A stretch of 57,735 nucleotides of DNA, from positions 1 to 57,735 of the forward strand of contig JAEZVV010000190.1 in the NCBI GenBank assembly GCA_023443095.1. Direction: 5' to 3'. Position 1 is the stretch's first letter, and each line of letters starts with the position of its first letter. Shown in pieces: positions 24,627 to 33,636 of the stretch. The stretch comes from Pseudomonadota bacterium (GTDB lineage Bacteria > Pseudomonadota > Gammaproteobacteria > Burkholderiales > Burkholderiaceae_F). A program made the position numbers and the translations under genes. The notes beneath the pieces were generated by a model. The model searched no databases, was not told where the DNA came from, and saw nothing but the letters and a program-made list of their open reading frames with translations.

Positions 24627-25268
24627 TTATTTTTTGCGGGCGGCGCGTTCCTGGGCGATCAGATAGTCCATCACCTTGGTCGCGCCTTCGCGCGAGCCGA
24701 CCATCGACGGCGCGGTCATGTATTTGCCGGCGACGGCGTTGCCGGGCGTGCCGTCGATCTTGTAGGCCTTCCAGATCTGGGCTGCGCGGTTGGTCTTGCC
24801 GGCCACCGAGAACGAGTTGTAGGTATCGAGCCATTGCTTGCGGTCGATCCCGTTGGCGGCCATGAAGTCCGCGATCGCGTTCGGATCCTCCAAGCGGCGG
24901 CGCTGGTTGATCACGGCGTCGAAGACCTTGTCGTGCATGGCGTCGACCTTGTTGAGCGCTTCAAGCGTGTAGTAGATCTTGACGTAGGGCGTGCCGCGCT
25001 CGTCCCACGCCACCGGCACGTATTTCACCTCGACGTCGCCGGGCAGGGTCTTCTTCCAGGCCTTCATCACCGGCGAATACGTCATGCAGTGCGGGCAGGT
25101 GTAGGCGAAGAATTCGAGCACTTCGATCTTGGCCGGGTTGTCGGTCGGCTGCGCCGGCTTGATGACGGCGTAGTCCTTGCCGGCCACGGGGGCGGCGGGT
25201 TGGGCAAAGGCGAGCGCCGGCACCAGCAGGGCGGCGGCGAGAAGCGAGCGACGAAGCAGGGAAGTCAT
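24627..25268 (-). CDS. dsbA: Thiol:disulfide interchange protein DsbA
   Basis: A 213-residue periplasmic oxidoreductase that introduces disulfides into exported proteins and is re-oxidised by DsbB. The signal peptide is AAALLVPALAFA. The thioredoxin-fold active site is CPHC (C58, C61) in FFAYTCPHCMTYSP, and the cis-proline loop reads IDGTPG. Its length is typical. Last gene of the argS-SPOR-dsbA set, about 100 bases beyond the SPOR gene, and followed by a strong terminator. The type II secretion genes and many exported proteins in this window are plausible beneficiaries. Confidence 0.95.
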   Translation of the reverse strand: MTSLLRRSLLAAALLVPALAFAQPAAPVAGKDYAVIKPAQPTDNPAKIEVLEFFAYTCPHCMTYSPVMKAWKKTLPGDVEVKYVPVAWDERGTPYVKIYYTLEALNKVDAMHDKVFDAVINQRRRLEDPNAIADFMAANGIDRKQWLDTYNSFSVAGKTNRAAQIWKAYKIDGTPGNAVAGKYMTAPSMVGSREGATKVMDYLIAQERAARKK

Positions 25269-25372
25269 GGCCGAGGCGTTTCCTAGTTGAGGGAGCTTGA
25301 TTCTGCCGGGGCGCGGCGGCGGCTAGCGTTCGCGCCCGGCACGGGTTCGGACCGGCGGTCGGGCCGGCCCGA

Positions 25373-25921
25373 TCACTTGATCCGGATGAGTTGGGATTCG
25401 ACCGCGTTGTCGGCGAGCGACTTGCGCACGCGGTTGATTTCGTCGAGCGAACCATAGGGGCCCAGGCGCACGCGGTAGAGCGTGGTGCCGCCTTCTTCGC
25501 GCGGGAAGACCTTGGCGTCGAGCCCCATCAGGGCAAGGCGGGCGCGCATCGCGTCGGCGTCTTCGGGCGTCTTGTAGGCGCCGGCCTGGAGCAGGAAGCG
25601 CGAGCCTTCCTCGAGCGCGGCCTGGGTCTTGGCGTCGGCCGGGGCCATTTCCTTGGGCACTTCGACCGGAGCGACCGCCGTGGCCGGGGCTTCGGCGGGA
25701 GCGCTGGCAGTGGCGGGCGACTGGCCCTGCAGCGGCTTGTTGGGGTCGGGCAGCTTGCCGCCGGCGGCCGGGTTGACGTTTTCGGTCGCCGGCTTGACCT
25801 TGTTGACGAAGGGGATCGGTGCGTTGGTGATGTAGAGCGCCACGCCCACGGCCACGCCGAGGCCGATCAGAAGGCCAAGGATGAAGCCGAGCAAGGTGCC
25901 GCCGCGATGAGTCTTTTGCAT
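25373..25921 (-). CDS. SPOR-domain membrane protein
   Basis: A 182-residue protein. One N-terminal transmembrane helix (TLLGFILGLLIGLGVAVGVA) is followed by a Pro/Ala-rich periplasmic linker and a C-terminal SPOR domain: FLLQAGAYKTPEDADAMRAR and YRVRLGPYGSLDEINRVRKS. SPOR domains bind denuded septal peptidoglycan; this is the FtsN-like architecture common downstream of argS in betaproteobacteria. It may be the FtsN-type division protein, but small SPOR proteins are numerous and the gene name is not certain. Start ATG 25921; cotranscribed with argS. Confidence 0.88.
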   Translation of the reverse strand: MQKTHRGGTLLGFILGLLIGLGVAVGVALYITNAPIPFVNKVKPATENVNPAAGGKLPDPNKPLQGQSPATASAPAEAPATAVAPVEVPKEMAPADAKTQAALEEGSRFLLQAGAYKTPEDADAMRARLALMGLDAKVFPREEGGTTLYRVRLGPYGSLDEINRVRKSLADNAVESQLIRIK

Positions 25922-26036
25922 CTGCCTTCAGCGGAGCTTGCGCCCCGCTCTCGTTGGGTTGTCGCCGGCGGTCCGTGAGGGGCCGCCAGCGTTTACAGCC
26001 GGAGTGGAAACCGCGCGCCGTCGCGCGCGGCACCAA

Positions 26037-27767
26037 TCACATTCTCTCGGGTGCCGACACGCCCAGCAGATCAAGGCCGTTGCGCAACACCTGGCGCGTG
26101 GCCAGCAGCAGGGCGAGGCGTGCGTTGCGCAGATCTGTCTCGTCGACCAGCACGCGTTCGGCATTGTAGAAGGCGTGGAAGTCGGCCGCGAGGTCCTTCA
26201 GGTAGAAGGCCACCGCGTGCGGGGCGAGTTCCTCGGCCGCGGTCTTGAGCACTTCCGGGTACTGCGCCAGCCGGTTCATCAAGGCCAGTTCGCGCGGAGC
26301 GGTAAGCGGCGCGAGGTCGGTGTTGACGGCCGCGACTTCGCTCGGCACGGCAAAGCCTTTTTCGCCGGCCTGGGTCAGCACCGAGGTGATGCGGGCGTGG
26401 GCGTACTGGAGGTAGTAGACCGGGTTCTCGTCGCTCTGGCTGCGGGCGAGGTCGACGTCGAAAACGAACTCGGCATCGGCCTTACGGCTGACCAGGAAGA
26501 AGCGGGTGGCGTCGCGGCCGACCCAGTCGATCAGGTCGCGCAGCGTCACGTAGGTGCCGGCGCGCTTGCTCATCTTCACTTCTTCGCCGCCCTGGGTCAC
26601 GCGCAGCATCTTGTGCAGCAGGTAGTCGGGGTAGCCGTGCGGGATCGCCACGCCGAGCGTCTTGCCCACCGCCTGCAGGCCGGCGCGCACGCGGGCGATG
26701 GTGCCGTGATGGTCGCTGCCCTGGACGTTGATCGCCTTGACGAAGCCGCGCTGGAACTTAGTGACGTGATAGGCGACGTCGGGCACGAAATACGTGTAGC
26801 CGCCGTCGGACTTGCGCATCACGCGGTCCTTGTCGTCGGTGGTGCCGTGGCCCAGGTCCTTGAACTCGGTGGTTTTCAGCCACAAAGCGCCTTCGGCCTC
26901 GAAGGTCATGCCCGAGTCGATCATGGCCTGCACTGCCTGCTCGACCTTGCCGTCGGCGTACAGGGAGGACTCGAGGTAGAAATTGTCGAAGGCCACGCCC
27001 AGCGCGGCCAGGTCGCCGTCCTGCTCGTGGCGCAGGTAGGCCACCGCAAACTGGCGGATCGATTCGAGGTCGTTGACGTCGCCGCTGGCGGTGACGGCGG
27101 CGCCGTCGCGCGCAGCGGTGGTCTTCTTGGCCAGGAAGTCGCGCGCGATCTCGATGATGTAGTCGCCGCGGTAGCCGGCTTCAGGGAACTCGACCGCTTC
27201 GCCCAGCAGTTCCTTGGCGCGCGCCTGGACCGAGTTCGCCAGGGTCTGGATCTGCACCCCGGCGTCGTTGTAATAGAACTCGCGCGTCACCGCCCAGCCC
27301 TGCGAGCCGAGCAGATGGGCGAGGGCGTCGCCGATCGCCGCCTGGCGCGCGTGGCCGAGGTGCAGCGGGCCGGTCGGGTTGGCCGAGACGAACTCGATCA
27401 TCGCGCGTTCGCCGGCGTGATCGGAATTGCTGCCGAAGAGTTCGCGGCTTCGCAGCACTTCCCGCACCACGGCCTGCTTGGCGGTCGCCGCGATGCGGAT
27501 GTTGATGAAGCCCGGGCCGGCGACTTCGACCGCTTCGATCAGGCCGTTGGCGGCGGGGTTGATCCGCAGCGCATCGGCGATGGCGGTGGCTACCTCGCGC
27601 GGGTTTTTCTTGAGCGCCTTGGCCGATTGCAGCGCCACGTTGCAGGCCAGATCGCCGTGTTCGGCCGCCTTGGGGCGCTCGAGCACCACCGGCACCCCGG
27701 TCACGCCCATGCCCGTCAGCGCCTGTTCGATCAGGCCTACAACTGCTTGTTTCTGTTCGGAAAGCAT
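26037..27767 (-). CDS. argS: Arginyl-tRNA synthetase
   Basis: A 576-residue class I aminoacyl-tRNA synthetase of normal length. The N-terminal Arg-tRNA synthetase additional domain (VVLERPKAAEHGDLACNVAL) is followed by the HIGH-type motif in SANPTGPLHLGHARQA. The second motif is KMSKRAGTYV (about 396-405). The DALR anticodon-binding domain ends the protein (LYLKD-type helices; NAERVLVDETDLRNARLALL). It charges tRNA-Arg and heads the argS-SPOR-dsbA block on the minus strand. Confidence 0.97.
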   Translation of the reverse strand: MLSEQKQAVVGLIEQALTGMGVTGVPVVLERPKAAEHGDLACNVALQSAKALKKNPREVATAIADALRINPAANGLIEAVEVAGPGFINIRIAATAKQAVVREVLRSRELFGSNSDHAGERAMIEFVSANPTGPLHLGHARQAAIGDALAHLLGSQGWAVTREFYYNDAGVQIQTLANSVQARAKELLGEAVEFPEAGYRGDYIIEIARDFLAKKTTAARDGAAVTASGDVNDLESIRQFAVAYLRHEQDGDLAALGVAFDNFYLESSLYADGKVEQAVQAMIDSGMTFEAEGALWLKTTEFKDLGHGTTDDKDRVMRKSDGGYTYFVPDVAYHVTKFQRGFVKAINVQGSDHHGTIARVRAGLQAVGKTLGVAIPHGYPDYLLHKMLRVTQGGEEVKMSKRAGTYVTLRDLIDWVGRDATRFFLVSRKADAEFVFDVDLARSQSDENPVYYLQYAHARITSVLTQAGEKGFAVPSEVAAVNTDLAPLTAPRELALMNRLAQYPEVLKTAAEELAPHAVAFYLKDLAADFHAFYNAERVLVDETDLRNARLALLLATRQVLRNGLDLLGVSAPERM

Positions 27768-27903
27768 CGTGTCCGCGCCCGAAGATAAAGACCAAGATTC
27801 TAACGGCCGCCAAGCGGCCCGCTCGGCGCGGAGCGCGGCCCGGCCATGTGCCGCAGAACCTGGTGTCCTGGTGCATCATCCGGCTGTCAAAAAAGGAGGG
27901 TTT

Positions 27904-29133
27904 ATGCGGATGCTCTTGAAGGCGGCAGTGCTGCTGGCGGCGGTGCCCGGAACCCCGTGGGCACAGACCCAGGCCGTCAAGCCGGCCGAGGCCCAGGTCT
28001 GGATCGACATCGCCACCGTCAGCGGCATGGGAGGCGCCGGCGCCAGCCCGATGGGCGCGATGATGGGTTCGATGCTGGGCGGCGGCGGTGGCCGCAACAG
28101 TTTCGGCAATACCCAGTCCACGCCGCCCGGGCGCTGGGTCGACGTCACGCTCGCCAGCCGCCGCAATCCGCAGCTCGCCGAAGGCCGGCAACAGGTGCCG
28201 GCCGGCTCCGGCCTGTCGCCCGAACTCCAGCTGCTCGCCCCCAGCCAGGCGCGCAGCGCCGGCGACGACGATGAGCCAGTAGCAACGCGCGAGGTCGAAC
28301 GCCCCAAGGGCAAGCTTTATCTGTATTGGGGTTGCGGCGACGCCATCCGCCCCGGCCAGCCGCGGGTGCTCGACGTTGCCACCGCCTTGCCGGCCGAACT
28401 CCAGAAGTTCTTCTCCGCCCGCCGTGCCACCCAGCGCGGCGCCCACGCCGCCAGCGGCCGTCCGGCCTGGCCCAACGAACGCGACGCCCGTCTGGTCCCG
28501 CCGAACGCTTCGCTGGTGGGCGAGCACAGTTTCAGCGGGCAAGGGGTTCCGGAAAACTTCAAGTTCGCGATCGGTCCCCAGCAGGACCTGATGCCGGCGA
28601 TCGATCTGCGCCAGACCCCGGTCGCCGGGGCCACCCGGCTCGCCTGGCAGACGATTCCGCACGCCCGCGCCTATTTCATCTCGGCCATGGGGCCGCGCAG
28701 CGGCGCGGACTCGGACATGGTCTTCTGGACCTCGAGCGAACTGCCCGAGATCGGCACCGGCCTGATCGACTACCAGACCAATGCCGCGGTCGACCGCTGG
28801 CTCAAGGAAAAAGTCCTGCTCGAGCCGACGGCGACCAGCTGCACCGTGCCGGCGGGGATCTTCGGCGAAGCCGGCATGTTGCGGATGATCGCTTACGGCA
28901 GCGAGCTGAACCTGGCCCATCCGCCGCGGCCGGCCGACCCCAAACAGCCGTGGGTGCCGCAGTGGGCCGCCAAGCTCAGGGTCAAGAGCGTGGCCAACGC
29001 CATGCTCGGCATGAACATGGAAGAGCTGCGCGGGCCGCCGCGTACCCAGCCGCGCGATGCGCCCAGCCCCGCCGAAGCGAAGCCGGAGGCCATCAACCCG
29101 GTCGACATCCTGCGCGGGATCCTGGGCCGCTAA
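27904..29133 (+). CDS. Exported protein of unknown function
   Basis: A 409-residue exported protein. ATG 27904 follows a very strong AAGGAGGG site; the open frame upstream is antisense to argS and is noise. The signal peptide is MLLKAAVLLAAVPGTPWA. Near the N-terminus there is a Gly/Met-rich stretch (GMGGAGASPMGAMMGSMLGG), then a segment reading KGKLYLYWGCGDAIRPGQPR. The C-terminal part has an all-beta look with two cysteines. I do not recognise the family. It is monocistronic and convergent with the SRPBCC gene. Confidence 0.72.
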   Translation: MRMLLKAAVLLAAVPGTPWAQTQAVKPAEAQVWIDIATVSGMGGAGASPMGAMMGSMLGGGGGRNSFGNTQSTPPGRWVDVTLASRRNPQLAEGRQQVPAGSGLSPELQLLAPSQARSAGDDDEPVATREVERPKGKLYLYWGCGDAIRPGQPRVLDVATALPAELQKFFSARRATQRGAHAASGRPAWPNERDARLVPPNASLVGEHSFSGQGVPENFKFAIGPQQDLMPAIDLRQTPVAGATRLAWQTIPHARAYFISAMGPRSGADSDMVFWTSSELPEIGTGLIDYQTNAAVDRWLKEKVLLEPTATSCTVPAGIFGEAGMLRMIAYGSELNLAHPPRPADPKQPWVPQWAAKLRVKSVANAMLGMNMEELRGPPRTQPRDAPSPAEAKPEAINPVDILRGILGR

Positions 29134-29146
29134 GGCCGGCCCGGTC

Positions 29147-29701
29147 TCAGCGTGGGGGGCGGCTCGACTGGCGCCGGACCATCTCGGCCACGATCGCTTC
29201 GAGCTGTTCGCGCACTTCGTGGCGGACCACGGCCTCGCCCATGAAGCCGGGCATCGAGAGCGCCGGCACCAGTTCGACCCGGTAGGTGATGCGGGTGCCG
29301 CCGGCGACTTCCGTCAGCGTGGTGACCGACTCCATCTTGCGCAGGGTGCCGTGGAGCTGGCTCGAGCGGATGAGCGAATACGGCTGAAGATCGATCCGGC
29401 GCAGCGATTCGAAGCGATGGGCAAAGGGGCCGAAATGCGCTTCGCCCTCCTGCCACAGCAGGACACGCAAGGCCCCGCGTTCGGTGACCCGGCTCTGTTC
29501 GAGATTGGGCACGAAGGCCGCCATCGCGTCGAAGTCGGTGAGCACGTTCCAGGCGAGCAGCAAGGGCACGGGGGCGAGCAGGCTGGCGTCGACTTGGTAG
29601 CTCTCGCCGAGCTTGTGCACCTGCAGTTCCTGGGTGGCAGCCGCCTGCCCTGGCAGCGGCCAGGCCAGCGCCAATCCGAGCAGCAGGGTCGCGAGTTTCA
29701 T
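29147..29701 (-). CDS. Exported SRPBCC (START-like) protein
   Basis: A 184-residue exported protein with signal peptide LLLGLALAWPLPGQA. The mature part fits the SRPBCC/polyketide-cyclase fold: APVPLLLAWNVLTDFDAMAA, VPNLEQSRVTERG and a final amphipathic helix (AVVRHEVREQLEAIVAEMVR). Such domains bind hydrophobic ligands in a deep pocket; a periplasmic member could carry lipids or quinone-like molecules. The ligand is unknown. It is convergent with the upstream exported gene, 13 bases apart. Confidence 0.82.
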   Translation of the reverse strand: MKLATLLLGLALAWPLPGQAAATQELQVHKLGESYQVDASLLAPVPLLLAWNVLTDFDAMAAFVPNLEQSRVTERGALRVLLWQEGEAHFGPFAHRFESLRRIDLQPYSLIRSSQLHGTLRKMESVTTLTEVAGGTRITYRVELVPALSMPGFMGEAVVRHEVREQLEAIVAEMVRRQSSRPPR

Positions 29702-29769
29702 GAAACCGAGGCTACGCCGGCCGCCATCGCGCCGCGGGGCCGCGCATCGGGCCGGATGTCGGGCCGGGC

Positions 29770-30759
29770 TCAGTGACGCCGGAGCTTGAACACCGGCACC
29801 ACGCCGCCGGTTTCGATGCCGCGGCAGTTGTGGATCGCCGGCGCATCGAAAGGCGCGAGCGGCGTGCCGCTGGGGTCGTCCACCAGGCCGAGCTGCTGCA
29901 AGACCTCGACGGTCGCGGCGTGCAGGGCGCGGGCATTGCCGTCGGCGATCCGGATCGCGATGCCGATGCCCTTCGAGCGCACCCCGATCGCCTGCACGCC
30001 GTCGGCGCCGATCTTGGCGATCCAGTCGCCGCGACCCGCCTGCATCACCGCGAGGTCGGTGCGGCCCATGCCCGAGACCAGGTCGGGGTGGCGGGTCATG
30101 GCGAAAAACACGGCGCGCATGGATTCGTCTTCGCTCGCCGCCAGGTCGACGTACAGCTTGGCCAGGCGGGTCAGCGGCAGGGCGAAGTTGGGCGCGCTGC
30201 AGCCGTCTATGCCTTGTGCGATCGCGCCGCCCGCGACGGCGTAGGCCTTGCGGCGGATGCGGGTCTGGAGCGGCTGGCCCTGGTCGAGGTAACGCGCCGG
30301 GTCGGCGTCGTGGAGGCGGCAGAAAGCGAGAAAGCCGGCGTGTTTGCCCGAGCAGTTATGGGCGATCTGGTCGAAGCGGGCCCCGGCGGGGGCGGTCTCG
30401 CCGGTGGCCTGGTAATAAAGCGGCAGGTGGCAGCCGCACTGGAGATCGGCCTCGCTAAAGCCGGTGCGGTCGAGCATGGCCCGAACCAGCCGCTGGTGCA
30501 CGGCTTCGCCGCTGTGGCTGGCGCATATCAGCGCCAGCTCCTGCGAGCCCCAGCCAAAGCGCGCCAGGCCGCCGTCTTCGACGAATGGCAGGGCCTGCAG
30601 GGGTTTGAGCGCCGAGCGGGTGAAGTTGAGCGATTCGGGTTCGCCGATCGAGGCGAGCAGCCGGCCGGCGGCGTCGACCACCGCGACCGAGCCGTAATGC
30701 ACGCATTCGGGGGTGCCGCCGCGGGTGGTTTCAACCAGGGGAACGTGGCGCGGGATCAT
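29770..30759 (-). CDS. L-asparaginase (class 3, thermolabile/Rhizobium type)
   Basis: A 329-residue asparaginase of the AnsA/ReAV type (Asparaginase_II), unrelated to the E. coli AnsB fold. Characteristic stretches are GDHGS-type start (VHYGSVAVVDAAGRLLASIG), TRSALKPLQALPFVE, ICASHSGE, NCSGKHAGFLAFC (the conserved Cys/Lys pair used in catalysis) and IDGCSAPNFALPLTRLA. It would hydrolyse asparagine to aspartate and ammonia in the cytoplasm. It is separated from the ferritin-like gene by 25 bases and is probably cotranscribed with it. Confidence 0.9.
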   Translation of the reverse strand: MIPRHVPLVETTRGGTPECVHYGSVAVVDAAGRLLASIGEPESLNFTRSALKPLQALPFVEDGGLARFGWGSQELALICASHSGEAVHQRLVRAMLDRTGFSEADLQCGCHLPLYYQATGETAPAGARFDQIAHNCSGKHAGFLAFCRLHDADPARYLDQGQPLQTRIRRKAYAVAGGAIAQGIDGCSAPNFALPLTRLAKLYVDLAASEDESMRAVFFAMTRHPDLVSGMGRTDLAVMQAGRGDWIAKIGADGVQAIGVRSKGIGIAIRIADGNARALHAATVEVLQQLGLVDDPSGTPLAPFDAPAIHNCRGIETGGVVPVFKLRRH

Positions 30760-30784
30760 GAGGCCACCCGCGCCCGGGCGGGCT

Positions 30785-31645
30785 TCAGGCCGTCTGCGGC
30801 GTCCCTGCGGCCGCCAGCCGTGTCACCACTTCCTTGCGGTAGCGGTTGAGGTCCTGCACCGAGGTCAGGCTGCGGTCGAACAGCAGCGACAGGTTGTGCA
30901 GGATGCGATCGACGACCTTGGTTTCCCATTCTTTGTCGAACTTGATTTGTTGGTCGAGCCAGCGCTCGAGCCACCCCGGATCGGGGAGCCGCGATTGTAT
31001 GGTGTCGTTCGGGAAAAGCGCTTGATTGACGTGCAGATTCGTGGGGTGCAGTGGCTTTTCGGTGCGGCGCGCCGACGCCATCAGCACGCCGATCTTGGCA
31101 AACGCGGCGCGGGCGGTGTCGCCGGCCTCTCCCAGCGCCTTTTTCATGTAGCGCAGGTAGGCCCCGCCGTGGCGTGCCTCGTCCTGCGAGAGGTGTTTGT
31201 AGATCTGCTTGATCACCGGCTCGGTATGCCAGTCCGAAGCGCGGCGATACCAGTGGTTGAGGCGGATTTCGCCGCAGAAATGCAGCATCAGGGTTTCGAG
31301 CGCGGGGGCGGGGTCGAACTCGAAGCGCACCGCATGCAGCTCGGCCTCGGTCGGCAGCAGATCGGGGCGGAAGCGCCGCAGGTATTCCATCAGGACCAGC
31401 GAATGTTTCTGCTCCTCGAAGAACCACACGCTCATGAAGGCGGAAAAATCGCTGTCGTCGCGGTTGTCGCGCAGGAACATCTCGGTGGCCGGCAGCGCCG
31501 ACCACTCGGTGATCGCGTTCATCTTGATCGTCTGTGCCTGCTCCTCGGTCAGCAGCGCCGGGTCGAACGAGGCCCAGGGGATGTCGCTCTCCATGTTCCA
31601 GCGCACCGACTCCAGCGATTTGAAAAGTTCGGGGTACAACATCAT
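30785..31645 (-). CDS. Ferritin-like di-iron protein (acyl-ACP desaturase-like)
   Basis: A 286-residue helical protein with two carboxylate/His motifs, EEQKH (in FFEEQKHSLVLMEYLRRF) and DEARH (in HLSQDEARHGGAYLRYMKK), that build a di-iron site. The arrangement resembles the acyl-ACP desaturase/ferritin-like superfamily. Further glutamates lie in AITEWSALPATEMFLRD and LMLHFCGEIRLNH. The function could be fatty-acid desaturation or oxygenation; the substrate is not clear. Two ATGs in a row; I keep the first. The preceding intergenic region borders a low-GC patch. Confidence 0.78.
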   Translation of the reverse strand: MMLYPELFKSLESVRWNMESDIPWASFDPALLTEEQAQTIKMNAITEWSALPATEMFLRDNRDDSDFSAFMSVWFFEEQKHSLVLMEYLRRFRPDLLPTEAELHAVRFEFDPAPALETLMLHFCGEIRLNHWYRRASDWHTEPVIKQIYKHLSQDEARHGGAYLRYMKKALGEAGDTARAAFAKIGVLMASARRTEKPLHPTNLHVNQALFPNDTIQSRLPDPGWLERWLDQQIKFDKEWETKVVDRILHNLSLLFDRSLTSVQDLNRYRKEVVTRLAAAGTPQTA

Positions 31646-31873
31646 CGTGTGAACTCCTGTCTCCGTTTTTATCGCGGCCGGGCATCGCCGGATGACCAGC
31701 CGTAGCTGGCTTCAGTGTGTCACACGAAGGCGTCTTGTCGCGAGGCGGCGCGTGGGGGCATTACGTCCGGAGTGTTGGGCGCGGACGGAGAGTTCCGGAG
31801 AGCGCTCCGATCGATGTCACGAGTGTGTTTGGTCGCGAAGTGGTGTCGGCCTGATTGAACTGTGACGTCGAAT

Positions 31874-32269
31874 TTACTGATGCGGATGTTCCGGAAACTG
31901 CTTAGCCTCGTCGCAGATTTTTAGCCACGAGGGCTTCTCCTTTACGAACTCATGGAAGAGGTTGGTGAGGCTCAGTTCATCATCAAAGCAATTGGCGGAT
32001 ACAGGGAAGGAATCGCTGGAGGAGGTGATTTCGCCGAGCGATGTGCCACAGTGCGAGCAAAAGCAACGATTGTATTTGTAGGGCTCTTCTGGTTTGTAGG
32101 TGCTTATGGACTCCGCACCCGACACTAAATTGAAAGAATCCCGTTTAACAAAGACGAGTGTGCTGGCGCCTACTTTTCGGCACCGAGTGCAATGGCAGGT
32201 TCCCATCATGGTGGGCGCCTCAGAGAGCGTGAACTTGACTACTCCGCAGCAACAGCTACCTCTCAGCAT
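31874..32269 (-). CDS. GFA/CENP-V family zinc protein
   Basis: A 131-residue protein of the glutathione-dependent formaldehyde-activating (GFA) family. The zinc ligands are GSCCCGVVKF, CHCTRCRKVGAS and CFCSHCGTSLGE, all in the expected order. It may bind glutathione adducts, but most family members have no proven function. Base composition is much lower in GC than all neighbours, with codon choices such as AAA, TTT and ATT, so it was probably acquired recently. It is a single-gene unit, with a low-GC gene-free stretch on its right. Confidence 0.88.
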   Translation of the reverse strand: MLRGSCCCGVVKFTLSEAPTMMGTCHCTRCRKVGASTLVFVKRDSFNLVSGAESISTYKPEEPYKYNRCFCSHCGTSLGEITSSSDSFPVSANCFDDELSLTNLFHEFVKEKPSWLKICDEAKQFPEHPHQ

Positions 32270-32779
32270 TTTTGCTCCTTTGTATTGAAGCGATGAACCC
32301 TAAGCAATGACTCTTTTCAAGCATCAGTCGCTTGCTAGGATCGTGGCGGCCTAAGGTGGCTTAGAAAGCAATGGTCGAGTCCATTCACTCGACCGCGAAG
32401 CATCTCACTTGGTTCAGTACTGCTCGGAGAGTTCCTTCGAAGCGACTTGCGGTCTTGACGCTGTTTGCATGTACGGCGTTAACTGCCCTGTGAAAGCGTG
32501 TGTCCACGCCGCCCCTCACTTCAGTCAAGTCGTTGAACCGCTTGCGCGAGCAGTTCGTCGAGAACACTACAGGCTTCAAGCGAACGAGGTCTGTATCGAT
32601 GGGGACGGGCTGTTGTTTTGCGGCATCCGCGCGACAGCTTGGCAGGAGGGCTTGCGCCGCGGTGGCCGGACGCTCCGTGGCGGGCAGCGCTTACCGGTGT
32701 TTGATCCCTTGCGGATCAAGACCCCGCGAAAAACACAAGGCCCCGTCGAGCGGGGCCTTGTGGATGGAAGCGGAACGAC
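32270..32779. other. Lower-GC gene-free region between GFA gene and folE2
   Basis: About 510 bases. Frames open on both strands (for example 32409-32783 plus, 32385-32579 minus) but the translations look unlike any protein family. The left 350 bases are lower in GC, continuing the composition of the GFA gene, and composition returns to normal near 32,650. The right end carries a small inverted repeat, TTGATCC (32701-32707) with GGATCAA (32713-32719), and the folE2 terminator. No transposase, integrase or attC structure was found. Confidence 0.55.
32729..32760 (-). terminator. Rho-independent terminator of folE2
   Basis: CAAGGCCCCG (32736-32745), loop TCGAG, CGGGGCCTTG (32751-32760), followed on the minus strand by TTTTT (32733-32729). 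It begins 19 bases past the folE2 stop. Confidence 0.88.
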
Positions 32780-33583
32780 TTAAGTACTCAGCCGCTTGTC
32801 GTGTTCGATCAGGGCGTAGGCCGAATGGTTGTGGATCGATTCGAAGTTTTCGGCCTCGATCCGGTAGGCGAGAACGCGCTCTTCCTGGTTGAGTGCGACG
32901 GCGACGTCGCGCACCAGGTCTTCGACGAACTTGGGGTTGTCGTAGGCGCGTTCGGTCACGTATTTCTCGTCGCCGCGCTTGAGCAGGGCCCACAGTTCGC
33001 ACGAGGCCGATTGCTCGGCGATGCGGATCTGTTCCTCGAGCGAGAAATCGGCGCCGAGTTCGGCCGCGATGGTCAGGTGCGAACGCTGGTTGTGCGCGCC
33101 GTAATCCGAGATCTTCTTGCTGCACGGGCACAGGCTCATCACCGGCACCAGCACTTCCTGGGTGACGGTGGTGGTGCCGCCCTTGGCTTCGGCAACGAAG
33201 CGGACCCGGTAGTCCATCAGGCTTTCGATGCCCGACACCGGCGCGGTCTTGCGCACGAAATACGGGAAGCTCAGTTCGATGAAACCTTCGCTCGCTTCGA
33301 GCCGGTTGAGCATGCGCCCCATCAGCTCGCGCATCACGTGCGCCGACAGCGGCTCGGCGGTTTCGGCCAGCAGCGCTAGGAAACGCGACATGTGCGTTCC
33401 CTTCTGACTACCAGGCAGGGCCACGTACATGGCGACCGTTGCCACCGAAGGCTGCGGGCCACGCGGGGAGGCAACCATCACCGGATGGGTGATGGACTTC
33501 ACGCCGACGCGCTGGATCGCGATGTTGCGGCGGTCGGCGCTCGACTGGACGTCGGGGAGGAACATCTTTTCGGGGGCATTCAT
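32780..33583 (-). CDS. folE2: GTP cyclohydrolase FolE2 (type IB)
   Basis: A 267-residue GCYH-IB enzyme that converts GTP to dihydroneopterin triphosphate, the first step of folate and pterin synthesis. Family hallmarks are ITHPVMVASP, the catalytic cysteine region MSLCPCSKKISDYGAHNQRSH (C152/C154) and SCELWALLKRGDEKYVTERA. ATG 33583 (MNAPEKMF) is chosen; the open frame further upstream overlaps the GPx gene's 3' end in a different phase and is noise. Unlike FolE1, this type is not tied to zinc and can replace it under zinc limitation. It may be co-transcribed with the periplasmic GPx gene 53 bases upstream, whose promoter lies next to a CarH-like regulator. Confidence 0.93.
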   Translation of the reverse strand: MNAPEKMFLPDVQSSADRRNIAIQRVGVKSITHPVMVASPRGPQPSVATVAMYVALPGSQKGTHMSRFLALLAETAEPLSAHVMRELMGRMLNRLEASEGFIELSFPYFVRKTAPVSGIESLMDYRVRFVAEAKGGTTTVTQEVLVPVMSLCPCSKKISDYGAHNQRSHLTIAAELGADFSLEEQIRIAEQSASCELWALLKRGDEKYVTERAYDNPKFVEDLVRDVAVALNQEERVLAYRIEAENFESIHNHSAYALIEHDKRLST

Positions 33584-33636
33584 GGCTGGATCCGTATTGT
33601 CACCCAAGCGGCTCCCTACCCGCCGGGCGCGGCGGT

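Noticed and set aside
25938..27788. A 616-codon plus-strand open frame opposite argS
   Set aside because: Antisense to a complete ArgS with both catalytic motifs; the translation is low-complexity shadow sequence.
32300..32650. Integron attC or cassette boundary beside the GFA gene
   Set aside because: A GTTGAAC box was seen near 32,532, but no matching upstream box and no paired inner boxes at the right spacing were found.
32409..32783. Possible 124-residue plus-strand gene between the GFA gene and folE2
   Set aside because: No ribosome site, no recognisable motif, it runs through the folE2 terminator and its composition changes midway. Not accepted as a gene.
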